Shown here: positions 13,428 to 25,405 of the stretch, one piece after another | How the letters are laid out: every line of letters starts with the position of its first letter | Numbering within the stretch: the stretch's first letter is position 1 | Origin: Tubulanus polymorphus | Taxonomy: Eukaryota; Nemertea; Palaeonemertea; Tubulaniformes; Tubulanidae | NCBI RefSeq assembly: GCF_964204645.1 | Contig: NC_134031.1 | Span: forward strand, 808,001 to 868,000 | Direction: 5' to 3' | DNA: 60,000 bases | The notes under the pieces: model-generated | Seen by the model: only the letters and a program-made list of their open reading frames with translations | The model's database searches: none | What the model was told of the DNA's origin: nothing | Program-made: the position numbers and the translations under genes

Positions 13428-13500
13428 TGCCGAAACCCGGGATCGAACCAGGGACCTTTAGATCTTCAGTCTAACGCTCTCCCAACTGAGCTATTTCGGC
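13428..13500 (-). tRNA. tRNA-Phe (GAA anticodon)
   Basis: On the minus strand a complete 73-base cloverleaf reads from GCCGAAATAGCTCAGTTGGG. It has box A (TAGCTCAGTTGG), anticodon loop CTGAAGA with GAA, box B (GGTTCGATCCC), a paired acceptor stem GCCGAAA/TTTCGGC and discriminator A. No CCA is encoded, as expected in eukaryotes. It lies 103 bases upstream of the 12-codon linker exon on the opposite strand. An identical copy is at 37795-37867. Confidence 0.96.
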
Positions 13501-13603
13501 TGGTGATTTATCGCCGGATTAGTTTCGAGTCGACGAACCCTGCTGGAAGTAGAAATTGAAACATTTATCTAACGAATTCATTTGGTTTCTTATCTATTTA
13601 CAG

Positions 13604-13639
13604 ATCAACCTTTTGTTCCAAAGACGCCTCCAACTGAAG
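13604..13639 (+). CDS. agrn: agrin-like gene: 12-codon linker exon
   Basis: A 36-base exon between a TTTACAG acceptor and a GGTAAGAG donor, phase 1 at both ends, so including or skipping it does not change the frame. It encodes DQPFVPKTPPTE, a proline-rich segment with no cysteines, of the kind found between globular modules. It is the first exon I can place before FS1. Its short symmetric form suggests an optional linker. The support is the strong splice sites, matching phase and resemblance to the other linker exon (44426-44473), which also contains DQ.FV. It could still be chance. Confidence 0.5.
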
Positions 13640-13734
13640 GTAAGAGTTTAATTTCAATCCTAATTTACGTTATAACAATAACATCATTTGAAATCCAATG
13701 ATTAAGAATGAAAAAATAGTCCGACATTTCTATT

Positions 13735-13910
13735 CTTTTAGTCCTATCTTAATTGATGTACATATCCTAATAATCATCTTCATGATATTCCTTATGATGA
13801 CCATTAGAAACATTCAATAAACAACTGCGTAGCTTAAGGAGACAATGTGCGATTTTATATCATTTCTACAACACGGATTTTAGATAGTTTCATCATTGAT
13901 TATAACCACA
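13735..13910. mobile_element. diverged fold-back MITE of the TAGTCATCTTCAGG family
   Basis: The phrases CATATCCTAATAATCATCTT and GATGACCATTAG, then an AACA-CGGATT…TTTCATCATTGAT tail, match the palindromic element at 49062-49320 in order, with many substitutions. Confidence 0.5.
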
Positions 13911-14378
13911 ATAAGATATACGTGTATCGTATCGGTTTGGTAAATAGATATATCTCTGCTATGAGAGTTGAACGGGTCAGTGAGGCGTGATCGACCACGT
14001 GTTGTTAGTGAAAGGTTACTGTAACTTCTACAGAAGCTGAATGAAATTACCAATCATCCGTATCCCACGTTTCGCGATACTGACTTTTACTCCCTTGGCA
14101 ACGAGCAGCAAGCTCCGGTGAAAATAGATACAGATAGAACTATTCAACAATAAGATGAGGTCGGTCGGCCGACAGTATTCGGCTCCTAGCGACAAACAGT
14201 GACTAATACCCTTCCCTCCTTCCTCCTACAGTAGCGTGGTTGAAACATCACAGTTAACAAGAAATGCTACTTGACTTGTGAAAAAATGAGCTTTTTCCTG
14301 CGAATGAAAAATGAGACGAAATCCATACAAGATGGTGCCGTTTCAGTCTAACAGCATAACGTGAATTCTTTAGTCAGC

Positions 14379-16082
14379 AGCAATCTGAACAGATCGGGTC
14401 TAAAGAGTAATCTGAACACATCGGGTCTAAAGAGTAATCTGAACACATCGGGTCTAAAGAGCAATCTGAACAGATCGGATCTAAAGAGCAATCTGAACAG
14501 ATCGGGTCTAAAGAGCAATCTGAACAGATCGGATCTAAAGAGCAATCTGAACAGATCGGGTCTAAAGGGCAATCTGAACACATCGGGTCTAAAGAGCAAT
14601 CTGAACACATCGGGTCTAAAGAGCAATCTGAACAGATCGGATCTAAAGAGCAATCTGAACAGATCGGATCTAAAGAGCAATCTGAACAGATCGGATCTAA
14701 AGAGCAATCTGAACAGATCGGATCTAAAGAGCAATCTGAACAGATCGGATCTAAAGAGCAATCTGAACACATCGGGTCTAAAGAGCAATCTGAACAGATC
14801 GGGTCTAAAGAGCAATCTGAACAGATCGGATCTAAAGAGCAATCTGAACACATCGGGTCTAAAGAGCAATCTGAACAGATCGGGTCTAAAGAGCAATCTG
14901 AACACATCGGGTCTAAAGAGTAATCTGAACACATCGGGTCTAAAGAGCAATCTGAACAGATCGGATCTAAAGAGCAATCTGAACAGATCGGATCTAAAGA
15001 GCAATCTGAACACATCGGGTCTAAAGAGCAATCTGAACAGATCGGATCTAAAGAGCAATCTGAACAGATCGGGTCTAAAGAGCAATCTGAACACATCGGG
15101 TCTAAAGAGCAATCTGAACAGATCGGATCTAAAGAGCAATCTGAACACATCGGATCTAAAGAGCAATCTGAACAGATCGGGTCTAAAGAGTAATCTGAAC
15201 AGATCGGGTCTAAAGAGTAATCTGAACACATCGGGTCTAAAGAGCAATCTGAACACATCGGGTCTAAAGAGCAATCTGAACAGATCGGATCTAAAGAGCA
15301 ATCTGAACAGATCGGGTCTAAAGAGTAATCTGAACAGATCGGGTCTAAAGAGTAATCTGAACACATCGGGTCTAAAGAGCAATCTGAACAGATCGGATCT
15401 AAAGAGCAATCTGAACACATCGGATCTAAAGAGCAATCTGAACAGATCGGGTCTAAAGAGTAATCTGAACAGATCGGGTCTAAAGAGTAATCTGAACACA
15501 TCGGGTCTAAAGAGCAATCTGAACACATCGGGTCTAAAGAGCAATCTGAACAGATCGGGTCTAAAGAGCAATCTGAACACATCGGGTCTAAAGAGTAATC
15601 TGAACAGATCGGGTCTAAAGAGCAATCTGAACACATCGGGTCTAAAGAGCAATCTGAACAGATCGGATCTAAAGAGCAATCTGAACACATCGGATCTAAA
15701 GAGCAATCTGAACAGATCGGGTCTAAAGAGTAATCTGAACAGATCGGGTCTAAAGAGTAATCTGAACACATCGGGTCTAAAGAGCAATCTGAACACATCG
15801 GGTCTAAAGAGCAATCTGAACAGATCGGATCTAAAGAGCAATCTGAACAGATCGGGTCTAAAGAGTAATCTGAACAGATCGGGTCTAAAGAGTAATCTGA
15901 ACACATCGGGTCTAAAGAGCAATCTGAACAGATCGGATCTAAAGAGCAATCTGAACACATCGGATCTAAAGAGCAATCTGAACAGATCGGGTCTAAAGAG
16001 TAATCTGAACAGATCGGGTCTAAAGAGTAATCTGAACACATCGGGTCTAAAGAGCAATCTGAACACATCGGGTCTAAAGAGT
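14379..16082. repeat. 27-bp minisatellite (about 63 units) with 270/540-bp higher-order repeats
   Basis: The unit is CAATCTGAACAGATCGGGTC plus TAAAGAG. Three polymorphic sites (CAGATC/CACATC, CGGGTC/CGGATC, GAGCAA/GAGTAA) define variant units. From about 15057 the variants recur in a ten-unit (270-bp) pattern, and 15057-15540 is identical to 15597-16080. Because 27 is a multiple of 3 and no stop is formed, both strands stay open for about 598 codons (SNLNRSGLK on plus, LFRLLFRPD on minus). It lies in an intron. Confidence 0.95.
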
Positions 16083-18452
16083 AAGTCTCTTACCCCCGAA
16101 CTCCCACTCCGCACAGGCCTGAGACTCTTAGGAAAAATGGGCAAGACGATAATCTAGAAAAGAAGATGTTTGTGCGGAATACAAATGAATCTGAGAACCG
16201 CAGTGAAGATTCAGGACTCTGTTTAGATGGCGTTTTGACGCAAAATCCGAATTGACTTGATTTATTCTGAAAGTTTCGGAGATTTTGACTAAACTTTATC
16301 ATCAGAGAATCGAAAGTTACACCAAGGGTCTAGTAATTCTAGTGGTATTTTGATTCATGGGCCAATTCATCGCTGTCTTAAGCAGTAACCAAGAAGGTTC
16401 AGTTTCTAATTTTTAGAATTAGTTTATGATTGCTTCATATTTCCGATGAGGACAGCAATTCAAACTAGCTTAACTGTTATCCGCTGAGCTTAAACTTAAA
16501 TATCTCAATTAGGACCTGGTGGGATGTGTTTATTATCAATGCGACTCATGAAAGCGAAATGATCGCAATTCAATCAGTTTGAATACACGCCGTCGTGTCA
16601 CGTGACACGTGCGCGTTGATTAATGAGATGTACTACACAATTCGCTACATCTACTGCATAACAATCTGTTGTGATCTTTACGAGTGAGATCTTTACGAGA
16701 TACGACTAAAGATTGAAGTCACACGTAAAACAGACACATGATATGCGCTGGATGGATGATCAGTGAATCAATGAAATTACACAAACCTTAGAATCAGATT
16801 CTATAAATAAGAAGTGAAGCATCCCCTTGAGTAGCGCTTGAATTTCCATCTCCTCAGGCTTTGGAAAATTATGGCCCCGTCGAGTTAGAGTGTATCGATG
16901 ATCGTTTCTATAATCGTTCATCTTTATTCGGAAAGCAAAAATGCGTATACAAATATTTAAATGTCCTCGCAAATCGCCTAAGGTGGCAATGTATGCAAGT
17001 GTGTCGATAATGTCTGGTGTAAGTGTAAAATAGTCAGATGCGATTGTGAAGAGATGCGAAATTCGCTCCGTTTAACATCGAAATGACAGATACAGATATA
17101 GATATAATATAGCTATAAATACGTCTCGGAGTCTGTCACCTGACCGGAATATCTCATACTGATTCCGCTATTGTAAGATGTCGCTACAAATACTGCCCCC
17201 CCCCCATAATTAACTCTTATCTAAATACTGATACGAACATATCTGCCAAAAATTCCTTGTCTATGTATCTGCTGTCTTATCTGTATTTCAGCGATTGTCT
17301 CAGTTCCTGTTCTTAACCTTCCGCGGTAACATCCATATTTTTGAGAATACTGTTTATATCATTAATGCTTCATTGTCGTTTTGTCTGAGATGAGTATTAA
17401 TTAAAACCTCGAAACGTAAGATAATAAATGTATAATCAACGATGGGTTTCGCTTGTTCAACTTGTAAGATATTGTTTTCTTTTCTAAATATATCGTGTTT
17501 GAGTGAAATAATGCGAGTCAGTGTCCTCTCCTGACGATCGTTGTATAAACGATTATCGCCATCAATAAATCGTAACGTTGAAATATTGCGACGAAACAGG
17601 TGAAAAATGGAATTTTGAAAAAGGTGACTGTGACGGGAAACGGAAATTACGAGGTGAACTTTTGAGTATTGCGCTAAGACGATTCAGAATTTCTTAAAAT
17701 ACGCTTGGTTCTACATTTCTGAGTAAAGTTTGACTCATCTGGTGTCAAATGAAATCATTTCCACCAACAAAAGGACAGGACACAGTTCTATAGGATTCAG
17801 GACTCTCTACAGGATCCGGCATCTCAGGACCCAATTTATAGGACCTGATTCCACAGTTCTGTCGTTTGAATCTACAGTTAGAATGTTAGTTTATTCTCGA
17901 TATTTTGATGTAGGGTAAGATTGAACTCGAGTGTGAAGAGAGATATTTTATCCGATGATTTACGGCGATCGTATCTGGGATGAATCAGCGAACCGAATGA
18001 TCGCGCTCATTTACAACAACTCATTCCTTATTTTACAGCAAACTGTTTAAGGAAAAGGTGATTGACTATAAATAATTGTCGCGCGCGCGCGCGTTATCAA
18101 CGGTGTGAAGTCGTTCAATTGGAATTTATCAATGTTTAATGGCAACTGGAGACAATTTGAGCAGAATCGGAAATGATTTGAAATAAGAACGGAAACATTG
18201 CCTCGGGGAAATAAACCGACGACAGATTTCTTTCTGGGAAACGATTGATTTGCTGGACTCCGCGCGCGACACGAATTATAATTTAAACACAGTCGTATCG
18301 TCGTCATCGTGTTGTTACTCTGTGATTCCGTAATAAACTGCAAATTACAAACTATCGCCAGAGATTCCGGCGAGTATCGGCAGCGATACCCGCGATCAGA
18401 GAAAACTATACTAACATAGGCTTAATGGGTCTAACGTTACAAACGGACAGCA

Positions 18453-18563
18453 GGACCCGGTTTTATAGACTGGTATTAACTTTAACCCGGGGGCTAACTC
18501 AATTCATTTTCAATTGAGTTAACCCTCAGGTTAAAGGCAATACCAGTCTATAAAACCGGGCCC
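18453..18563. mobile_element. well-preserved fold-back element, GGGCCC-GGTTTTATA variant
   Basis: A 111-base near-palindrome. The left arm GGACCCGGTTTTATAGACTG mirrors the right arm CAGTCTATAAAACCGGGCCC almost exactly, and the pairing continues inward to a short loop near the ATTCATTTTC. It belongs to the group of elements that start and end with GG(A/G)CCC. Confidence 0.7.
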
Positions 18564-19062
18564 AGAAGTATAAAATATGCTGTAATCATTTTTCTAATGA
18601 TCGTTGAGTTTGATTTTATTATTTCCCATTCCGTGGTACACAGTCTGTGAACGGGGGATTCTGGGGAACAGGGGATCCTAGGAATAGTTCACGTGGGGAA
18701 TCCTGGACAGGCATCACGTAGTGTATACAAATATCTAATTTTGAGGCTTCTCAGATCGTTGTACTGCTATAAATGTATGTTCGGTATTCCGTGTTTTCAA
18801 TCGTTTCACTACTTGGATCAATTATAGGAATCTGATAAGCTATGAAGCGAACTGACTCGAGCTGTGTGAAGTGTGTTAGATACGATGTTGATAGATCATT
18901 AGATAATTACTGAATAAATAGTCAGTTCTAGGTGTAACACTAACCTTTACCAACTGAATCATTAAATTCTCACCCGCCTGAAACAGCTTCAGTGGCTGGT
19001 CTCATGTCCGGATGGCGCCCTATGACGCGTCAACGAAAGCCTTGGACAAAATGGGAAACTTG

Positions 19063-19160
19063 GCTGAAATGGTTAACATTGGGCAAAATGGTTTACATAG
19101 GGCAAAATAGTTAACATTGGGCAAAATGGTTTATATTGGGCAAAATGGCTTATATTTTGC
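19063..19160. repeat. short tandem repeat of about 19-20 bp (GGGCAAAATGGTTTACATT)
   Basis: About five imperfect copies ending roughly 70 bases before the FS1 exon. Confidence 0.8.
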
Positions 19161-19228
19161 CAAAGTATTGTGATTTTATTGTAAAGTGTCTGGTTCTTAT
19201 ATTCATTTCTTTCAATCTCTCATTTCAG

Positions 19229-19453
19229 AACCATGTGAACGCCATTATTGCGCTTATGGCGCCACCTGTGTGAATAATTACGAACTGAATAAGGCTGAAT
19301 GTAAATGCGTGGAATCGTGCGGTCGAACGTTCGCTCCTGTTTGTGGATCTGATGACGTCAGCTATAGTTCGCAATGTCACCTGAAACTAGCGAGCTGTGC
19401 GCAACAAAAACGTATTAGGCCTAAGTTCAGGGGGCGCTGCACGTCTCGTTTAG
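19229..19453 (+). CDS. agrn: agrin-like gene: FS1 exon (follistatin-like/Kazal domain 1)
   Basis: A 225-base exon, phase 1 to phase 1, from acceptor CTCTCATTTCAG to donor TTTAG|GTATGT. It encodes one whole module: an EGF-like hairpin EPCERHYCAYGATC, then CKCVESC, then the Kazal core APVCGSDDVSYSSQCHLKL and a closing GRC. All ten cysteines are present. Modules of this type in agrin serve as spacers; few of them inhibit proteases. The upstream ATG at 19186 is intronic and is not a start. Confidence 0.9.
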
Positions 19454-19505
19454 GTATGTTTAGAGAAATCCCAGGTATACGTAAAACTGGGATACCCTAA
19501 TGGAT

Positions 19506-19752
19506 TCCAAAATATCAGAACATCCCTAACTAACCCCACAATGTCGGAACATCCCTTACTAACCCCACAATATCGGAACAACCCTAACTAACCCCACAAT
19601 GTCGGAACATCCCTTACTAACCCCACAATATCGGAACATCCTTAACTAACCCCACAATGTCGGAACATCCCTAACTAACCCCACAATGTCGGAACATCCC
19701 TTACTAACCCCACAATATTGGGACATCCTTAACTAACCCCGCAAATTCAGAA
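19506..19752. repeat. 29-bp tandem repeat (TAACCCCACAATGTCGGAAC core), about 8 copies
   Basis: Begins 53 bases after the FS1 donor. TTAC- and TAAC-ending units partly alternate, hinting at a 58-base higher-order unit. Confidence 0.9.
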
Positions 19753-21224
19753 TATTTTAGCTGATTGTGCAATACACCCGCGGCTGATGGGAAACAATAG
19801 TGTTTGTGTGAGGAAGTTGTGAGAGGAATTTTACGTTTGTTACACAACAGATCTTACACACGCACACAGCATACACACAGACAGGGCTGGATGATGTACC
19901 GAGGAGAGCAACAACAAAAACAACTTTATCTTACATCATCGGTGTAAAGGTTATTCCTGTACGGTACCAGCAGCAGCACTGGTGGGTCGTGCCGGGACCC
20001 CCAACCAGAACACCGGGCACCGATTGTTTCCGACCAATTTGTAGGGAACCCTGCTGCTGCTGCTGAAATTTTACGAAAAAAATTCAAGTACTTGTTGAAC
20101 AACAGTGCAAGATCAACTGATAGATAGTTTTACTCTGGCCCGTGTGAACGATCGTTATTCAGTTATCGGATTTGTGTCACAACTATTGAAGTCCGGTTTC
20201 TATTTTTTGTCTCAATTTCTATACGAGTTGTAAGTCGTCAACAGAATTATCGTTCCAACTGAAAGACAATTTGGCTGTAGGCCTAATCAGACGGGCAGTG
20301 GCATTTCTAAATTCCGTTTCATTATCTCTCGAACCGCTCTACCCCTCGTGGCCTAAAACTTGCTTATGATTAAAAGGCACTTACAAAAACCATGATCAAC
20401 GTCGATTTATGACAGGGAATCAACTAGAGATGCGCGGCCTCCATTGATTCACTGAGGACATTAGTAAATTGATCATTAACCGGCGTCGATTGGTTACATC
20501 GCTTTACTGATCACGCGCTCGTCGTCGGAAAACTCTGTTGCCATCTATCGCATAAAATCGACACTATTTTCCACCGATATTCAGATTGGTAAAAACATCA
20601 GAAGAAATACATACACGAAATGATTTCATTAAATTTCGACAGTTGCCCCGAGAACAAATGCGGCCTTTAATTCACCCGAATCAGGGCTGGGTGGATTTAA
20701 TGCCGATATGAAAAGACCTTTCGAACGAAACCACGAGCAATTCGTGATCTGACATTAACCGGAATAAATAAATCAAAGAACTTTGAATAAAACGATAGGT
20801 TTTTTTCTATCGCTCGAGGCTTCCTTCGAATAGAACACGAGGAGGATCATCGATCGAATTTAATTAACAAATGAAGAGATGATATTCATATTGTTAATGA
20901 TTAATGAATGTACAGTTAACACCCTTCCTTTCAGGGATACTAGTATCATCCTACACGGTAGATTAAGTTATCGATTACTGAAAGGCCTCGGTATTCACGA
21001 GAGGTGAAAAGGTCGCTTTATTTTTCTCAGTGGTCACGGAATAAGCCAGATCTGTTGTGATCTGATAAGCATCGAGTATCACTTCAAAAGACGAACGAAA
21101 TGTTCAGATGTATTTATACAAACGATTCTGACCTGAAGGTTTGTTCCGGCGTTTTCTAAGAAAACTGTACCGAAACGGTATCTAGGATTTCGGTAGAATG
21201 ATGATCTCTATCTTACAATTAATG

Positions 21225-21478
21225 GTCAAAAATCTCGGTGTTTTGATGAAAACCTTTCTTTCACAAGTCACATGAACAATATTTGTCGCATACTGCATAG
21301 GTAAACTTCACCATCTTCTCGATGATGTTTCGTGCAAGGTAGCTATCTCTTCACTGGTCGTTTCAAGACTTAACTATTCCAATTCTCTTCGGATTGGTTT
21401 ATCTATATAGCGCTATATAAATAAATGAATTATCATTATCATTATCATCATTATCATAATTACTATTATCAGATGATA
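21225..21478 (+). mobile_element. dead non-LTR retrotransposon (LINE) 3' end, reverse-transcriptase C-terminus
   Basis: Translation from about 21224 reads VKNLGVLMKTFLSQVT, then a TGA, then continues in the same frame to LLDDVSCKVAISSLVVSRL and NYSNSLRIGL. The order NLGV…LVxSRLxYxNSL is the conserved end of the reverse transcriptase in CR1/Jockey/RTE-like LINEs. The frame is broken and the 5' part is missing. The copy ends in TATATAGCGCTATATAAATA followed by ATCATT repeats, a typical LINE 3' tail. Confidence 0.7.
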
Positions 21479-21490
21479 GAATAAAAACCC

Positions 21491-21746
<256 letters not shown>

Positions 21747-22191
21747 GAGATCGTTGTCAGGTGTTAGCTAGGATGGCTCCGGGTAGATTAATATTAACGA
21801 TACGATCAGTATTCACAGGGTAAGTATATGTAATATAATTCGTTGGTGTAAATGGTATTTTCATTCTCGGGAGGCCAAAAACCAGCTCTGACTTGATCCA
21901 ATAAAAACCACGCCGACCCGAAACTGCCTGGTATTACTGGCCTCAAACACGCGATTATCCCGTTCTGAAACCCATTTCAGGTACAGATCCCGTAATGTAT
22001 ATATACTGATGGCTTGACTCATGTGAGTTACTGGATGAAAAAACTCCTAACGCTCCCGCGATCGTTGAATCGATGAGACGTAGGCCGAGATTCTATATTG
22101 TTCAAATAAAAAGATTATTAGAATAATAAAAAAGGAATGTAAGAATTTGCTTTTTCCGAGACTGGGAAACCATCAGAGTATGAAAATAATC

Positions 22192-22262
22192 ACCACCCGT
22201 CCACCCGTCCACCCATCCACCCGTCCACCCATCCACCCGTCCACCCATCCACCTGTCCGCCG
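22192..22262. repeat. short CCACCCGTCCACCCAT tandem repeat
   Basis: About nine 8-base CCACCCGT/CCACCCAT units. Confidence 0.85.
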
Positions 22263-22347
22263 CCCGCCAGTAAGGTGTGAAGTCATTCTTCATTCATGTG
22301 GGACCCTGTCGCAGTCCTTGGAGCCCCATGGGTCCGCCGTCCCATGT

Positions 22348-22577
22348 CAGGGGCCGATCCAGGATTTTGTAGAAGATTTTGCCCTAAAATAGGGCACATT
22401 GGACAATAGGGCAAAATAGGGTCCAGTAACATAAACGTCTTATTTTCACTTAGTTTTTGTTTGCGCATAAATATCTCTAAAAAGATATATTAAATTTTTA
22501 TTTCAAGACTTTTTGCAAGAAGGGCACTCTATTTTTGAGGGCCGGGCTACGGACACCCTCCCCTGGATCCGCTCTTG
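22348..22577. mobile_element. hAT-like MITE (CAGGGGCNGATCCAG ends)
   Basis: Left end CAGGGGCCGATCCAGGATTT and right end (reverse complement) CAAGAGCGGATCCAGGGGAG form imperfect terminal inverted repeats of the type seen in non-autonomous hAT elements. The interior has GGGCAAAATAGGG-like phrases and no transposase. I found no clear 8-base target duplication. Confidence 0.5.
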
Positions 22578-24602
22578 TATGGGGTCGTATGGGGAACCGC
22601 GAGCTGCAGACCGTTGAGTCCCACGGGCTCGCCCGGGTCCCATGGGCTGATATGAATCGTGTTATGGAATGAATCTTGACGGTTTTATACACGAGAATGT
22701 GTCGGTTAATGAAGCTATTATAAATCGTGATGTTTATCCCTCTAGGGTAATCATTGTTATTGTGCTACTGCCGCAAATATATTATTTACAGCCCGAACGA
22801 GTGTATTGAGATCGGGCTCAGATGGATGGATGATCGGTAAATTAATATACAACTCGTACCACAACGCAATAACCGGCACTGGCAGGCGAGGGAAAAATAA
22901 AACAGTTCCAGATCACCAAACACAACGCGCTGTATATATCAGAGAAGAGTAATACCACACCTTCATATCAGCCTCATTTCATCTAAAGTGTTAACTTTTT
23001 GTGACGTTGATTAGCTAAGAGCTTTTTCTCGGAAAATACGCGCGTTTTTTCTATAAAGTATTAGTGACAGGGCGGTGTTTTATCTAAGGTTGAGAAACTA
23101 ATGTCGCGCATTGACGAGGAAATAACCACGCAACGTCACAGGCGTTAATGGTTTCTATGTTGTGGTCGTGTTCGTTGTTTAATCTCTATCGATCCTATAT
23201 TTCTGTGTGTTACGCGCACAAACATTCAAAAACTAAACCTAACCATAAATCATTAATGGAAGTTACTGGCGCCCTATTGTTTGTATCGGTAGAGCTCTGT
23301 GTTTCGCTATCTCGACTCCTGCGACGCCTGCGATTTAACGCTCTGATCGCTCGCACTCTCTATAGTTTCACCGTTACCAGCCGCGGATGCCGTTACGTTA
23401 CGCCGTATTCCGACGTTACGTTTACGTACACGCTACCGCTTTACGTAATTAACGTTTTCTCGATCGGGTTTTATTCCGCGGTAAAATCATACGCTTGATT
23501 AAATCTGCAAAAACAAACTGGGAATAAAAAAAGCGCCCGTGAACGCGGCGGCTGCGAGTCGTCGTATAGCGGAGCAACGCATCGAGCCGCAACTCTGCGT
23601 AATATCACCATCACATGACTAACCATAGAACAACCATTACTGAGAACCGACACGCCAAACGACGAACATCATTCTTCTGTTTTCAGTTTTAAGGATACAT
23701 CGTTCTAACCCTTCCTGACGCGTTACGGGGAGAGAGTGCATTTCAATCGAAAATTGCCACCAGACATCAATATTAAGGGACCTCGCCGAGAAGAATAACG
23801 GAGGATATATTTAACATTCAGGTCGATATGGAATCGGTTTTTGCTGTGGTAATAATGTCGATCGTATTATGACGAGTAATTGATAGTTTTTTTTTTGGTT
23901 TGTGTTTGTGTAATTGAGGATTTCGATTTATCTGCTCTGTGACCGGGAAATCACGAATTAGGACATTACATCATCATCATCATTATTGTGGTTTATTGGA
24001 AGGAACACCTGAAAGAGTCGCTCAGTAAAGGGGACATCACGGCGACTTTAACTACCGCTGGAAATCATCTTAGTGAATCTTAGTGATTTTCTAATGGATT
24101 TCGTCCCAAATCGTGTAGTGATTCAATAACTCATATGGAACCAGTTGGATATCATATATATATCTGTGTAGTTTATAGAATAAATGCATCTACACTCGGC
24201 TTAAAACGGGATAAATGAACATGCGCGACTCAAGAGCGAACTGCTCATTTGAAATATGATTTTTCAAATCTGATTTTTCTCGTAGCCGGAGATGAAGATA
24301 TGTTGTTATAAATATCAACGGAAGCCGGAATTCAATCAGTGTTAAGGGAATACTGGAGTTACGCACGCAGCAGCCACTAGACGCCTGGCGACCAGTTGAA
24401 ATTTGATTGAGAACTAACGCATTAATTTTTAATTGCTCTCCCCTCCCCATCCCTCCCCCACCACTCTCTCTCTCTCTCGATCTGTCTCGCGATATCTTTG
24501 AGTCAGTCTATTTACTAATGACTCTGATAGACACAGCGATTCGAGGCAGTCTTAAACCACGTCGCGTCGCATTCATCAGATTACTAGCGATTTTATTCGG
24601 CT

Positions 24603-24834
24603 GAGCATTTCGTTTTTAAATACGAGCGCGAGTTTTTTCTGCTCTCGTCTCGTTTTCTGCGGTGTCTTCCACATTCTGACGACAGCGACTGAGACGACGG
24701 CTAGTAGACGTATATATATATATACATACCGACCGGGCGGCGCGAGTATCTGAGAAATAGATCGGGTGACGATGAACGTGTGTTTAAAAACGATATAAAA
24801 CTGATCTGTGTTCAGATCTTAGTGAACTGATAAC
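24603..24834 (+). promoter_or_regulatory. possible alternative promoter and 5' leader
   Basis: The sequence ahead of the ATG at 24835 is richer in C+G and CpG than its surroundings (GAGACGACGG, GGGCGGCGCGAG). It has TATA-like stretches at 24710-24726 and TATAAAA at 24794-24800. No clear initiator sits at the standard distance from either TATA box. The placement fits a first exon starting at FS2, but no start site can be proved from sequence. Confidence 0.3.
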
Positions 24835-25234
24835 ATGTTATATCAGTATAGGATTAGTTACCGGACTACGCAGCACCCGGCTGTAGCCTATCCCGTTGTC
24901 ACCGGCAAATCAAAATGTCGACACATTGTTGCCGCTGTTGTTATGATTATGTTAACGTTACTAAGACCGTGTTACGGTTGTTATATTTATCTCCCAGGTA
25001 AAGTGGATCCGTGTTTGAAGATGAATTGCACGAACGGAGCTCGGTGCGTACCGTCGCTGGTCGGTTCCACTGCGAGATGCGAGTGTCCCACCAAGTGTTA
25101 TTCTTTCGGTAGCAGTTTAGAAGATCGCGAAATCTGCGCTTCCGACGGCAAGGAATATCAAAACAAATGCGAAATGGATCGAGCTTCGTGTCTGGCTATG
25201 AAACCAATATCGATGAAATTCTACGGAAAATGCG
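24835..25234 (+). CDS. agrn: agrin-like gene: FS2 exon, possibly also an alternative first exon
   Basis: From ATG 24835 the frame encodes about 29 polar/basic residues, a hydrophobic core (HIVAAVVMIMLTLL), then RPCYG and a complete ten-cysteine module: VDPCLKMNC, CECPTKC, EICASDGKEYQNKCEM and FYGKC, ending at donor GTAAGT in phase 1. The hydrophobic stretch could be a signal peptide or a type II membrane anchor. Inside the frame, a good acceptor (TTATATTTATCTCCCAG, ending 24997) falls in phase 1 at the usual module border and would make 24998-25234 (237 bases) an ordinary internal exon. Both uses may occur. Vertebrate agrin has a short type II membrane N-terminus from an alternative promoter, a possible parallel. 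Confidence 0.75.
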
Positions 25235-25316
25235 GTAAGTCATTTTTTTCTTTAATTGATTTTCAATCATAAAAATTGATTAAAATCTATGATATTTTGT
25301 CAATTGATCTCTACTA

Positions 25317-25405
25317 GGGCCCAATTTCATATAATGGTTTCCTTCATTAATTCAGTTTGTTCCAAATTGATTTTTCGAGTTAATCCTTCCTGTGAAACTG
25401 GAGTC
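25317..25405. mobile_element. degenerate fold-back element, GGGCCC-AGTTTCA family
   Basis: Starts GGGCCCAATTTCATATAATG and ends CCTTCCTGTGAAACTGGAGTC, an inverted pair like 8104-8236. Confidence 0.45.

Larger units (their letters stand above)
9982..13603. other. non-coding stretch upstream of the linker exon
   Basis: It holds a (GCT)n tract (11021-11098), a TATACCACAA-rich array (11248-11600), a four-copy 44-bp repeat (12241-12416), a fold-back element (12080-12193) and a tRNA-Phe gene (13428-13500). I looked for an NtA exon between the signal-peptide candidate and 13604 and did not recognise one. Confidence 0.5.
13640..19228. other. intron between linker exon and FS1
   Basis: It contains a fold-back element (13735-13910), the large 27-bp higher-order minisatellite (14379-16082), a fragment of the GGGCCC-AGTTTCA family near 16440-16515, a palindrome (18453-18563) and a short GGGCAAAATGG array (about 19063-19160). 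I see nothing coding. Confidence 0.6.

Noticed and set aside
14348-16157. Long open frames of 564-598 codons on both strands
   Set aside because: They are the 27-bp tandem array read in frames without stops. There is no start context, no non-repeat coding part and no splice logic.
24794-24814. TATAAAA followed by TCAGATC as a TATA-initiator pair
   Set aside because: The spacing is about 20 bases, shorter than the usual 28-32, so I did not call a start site.
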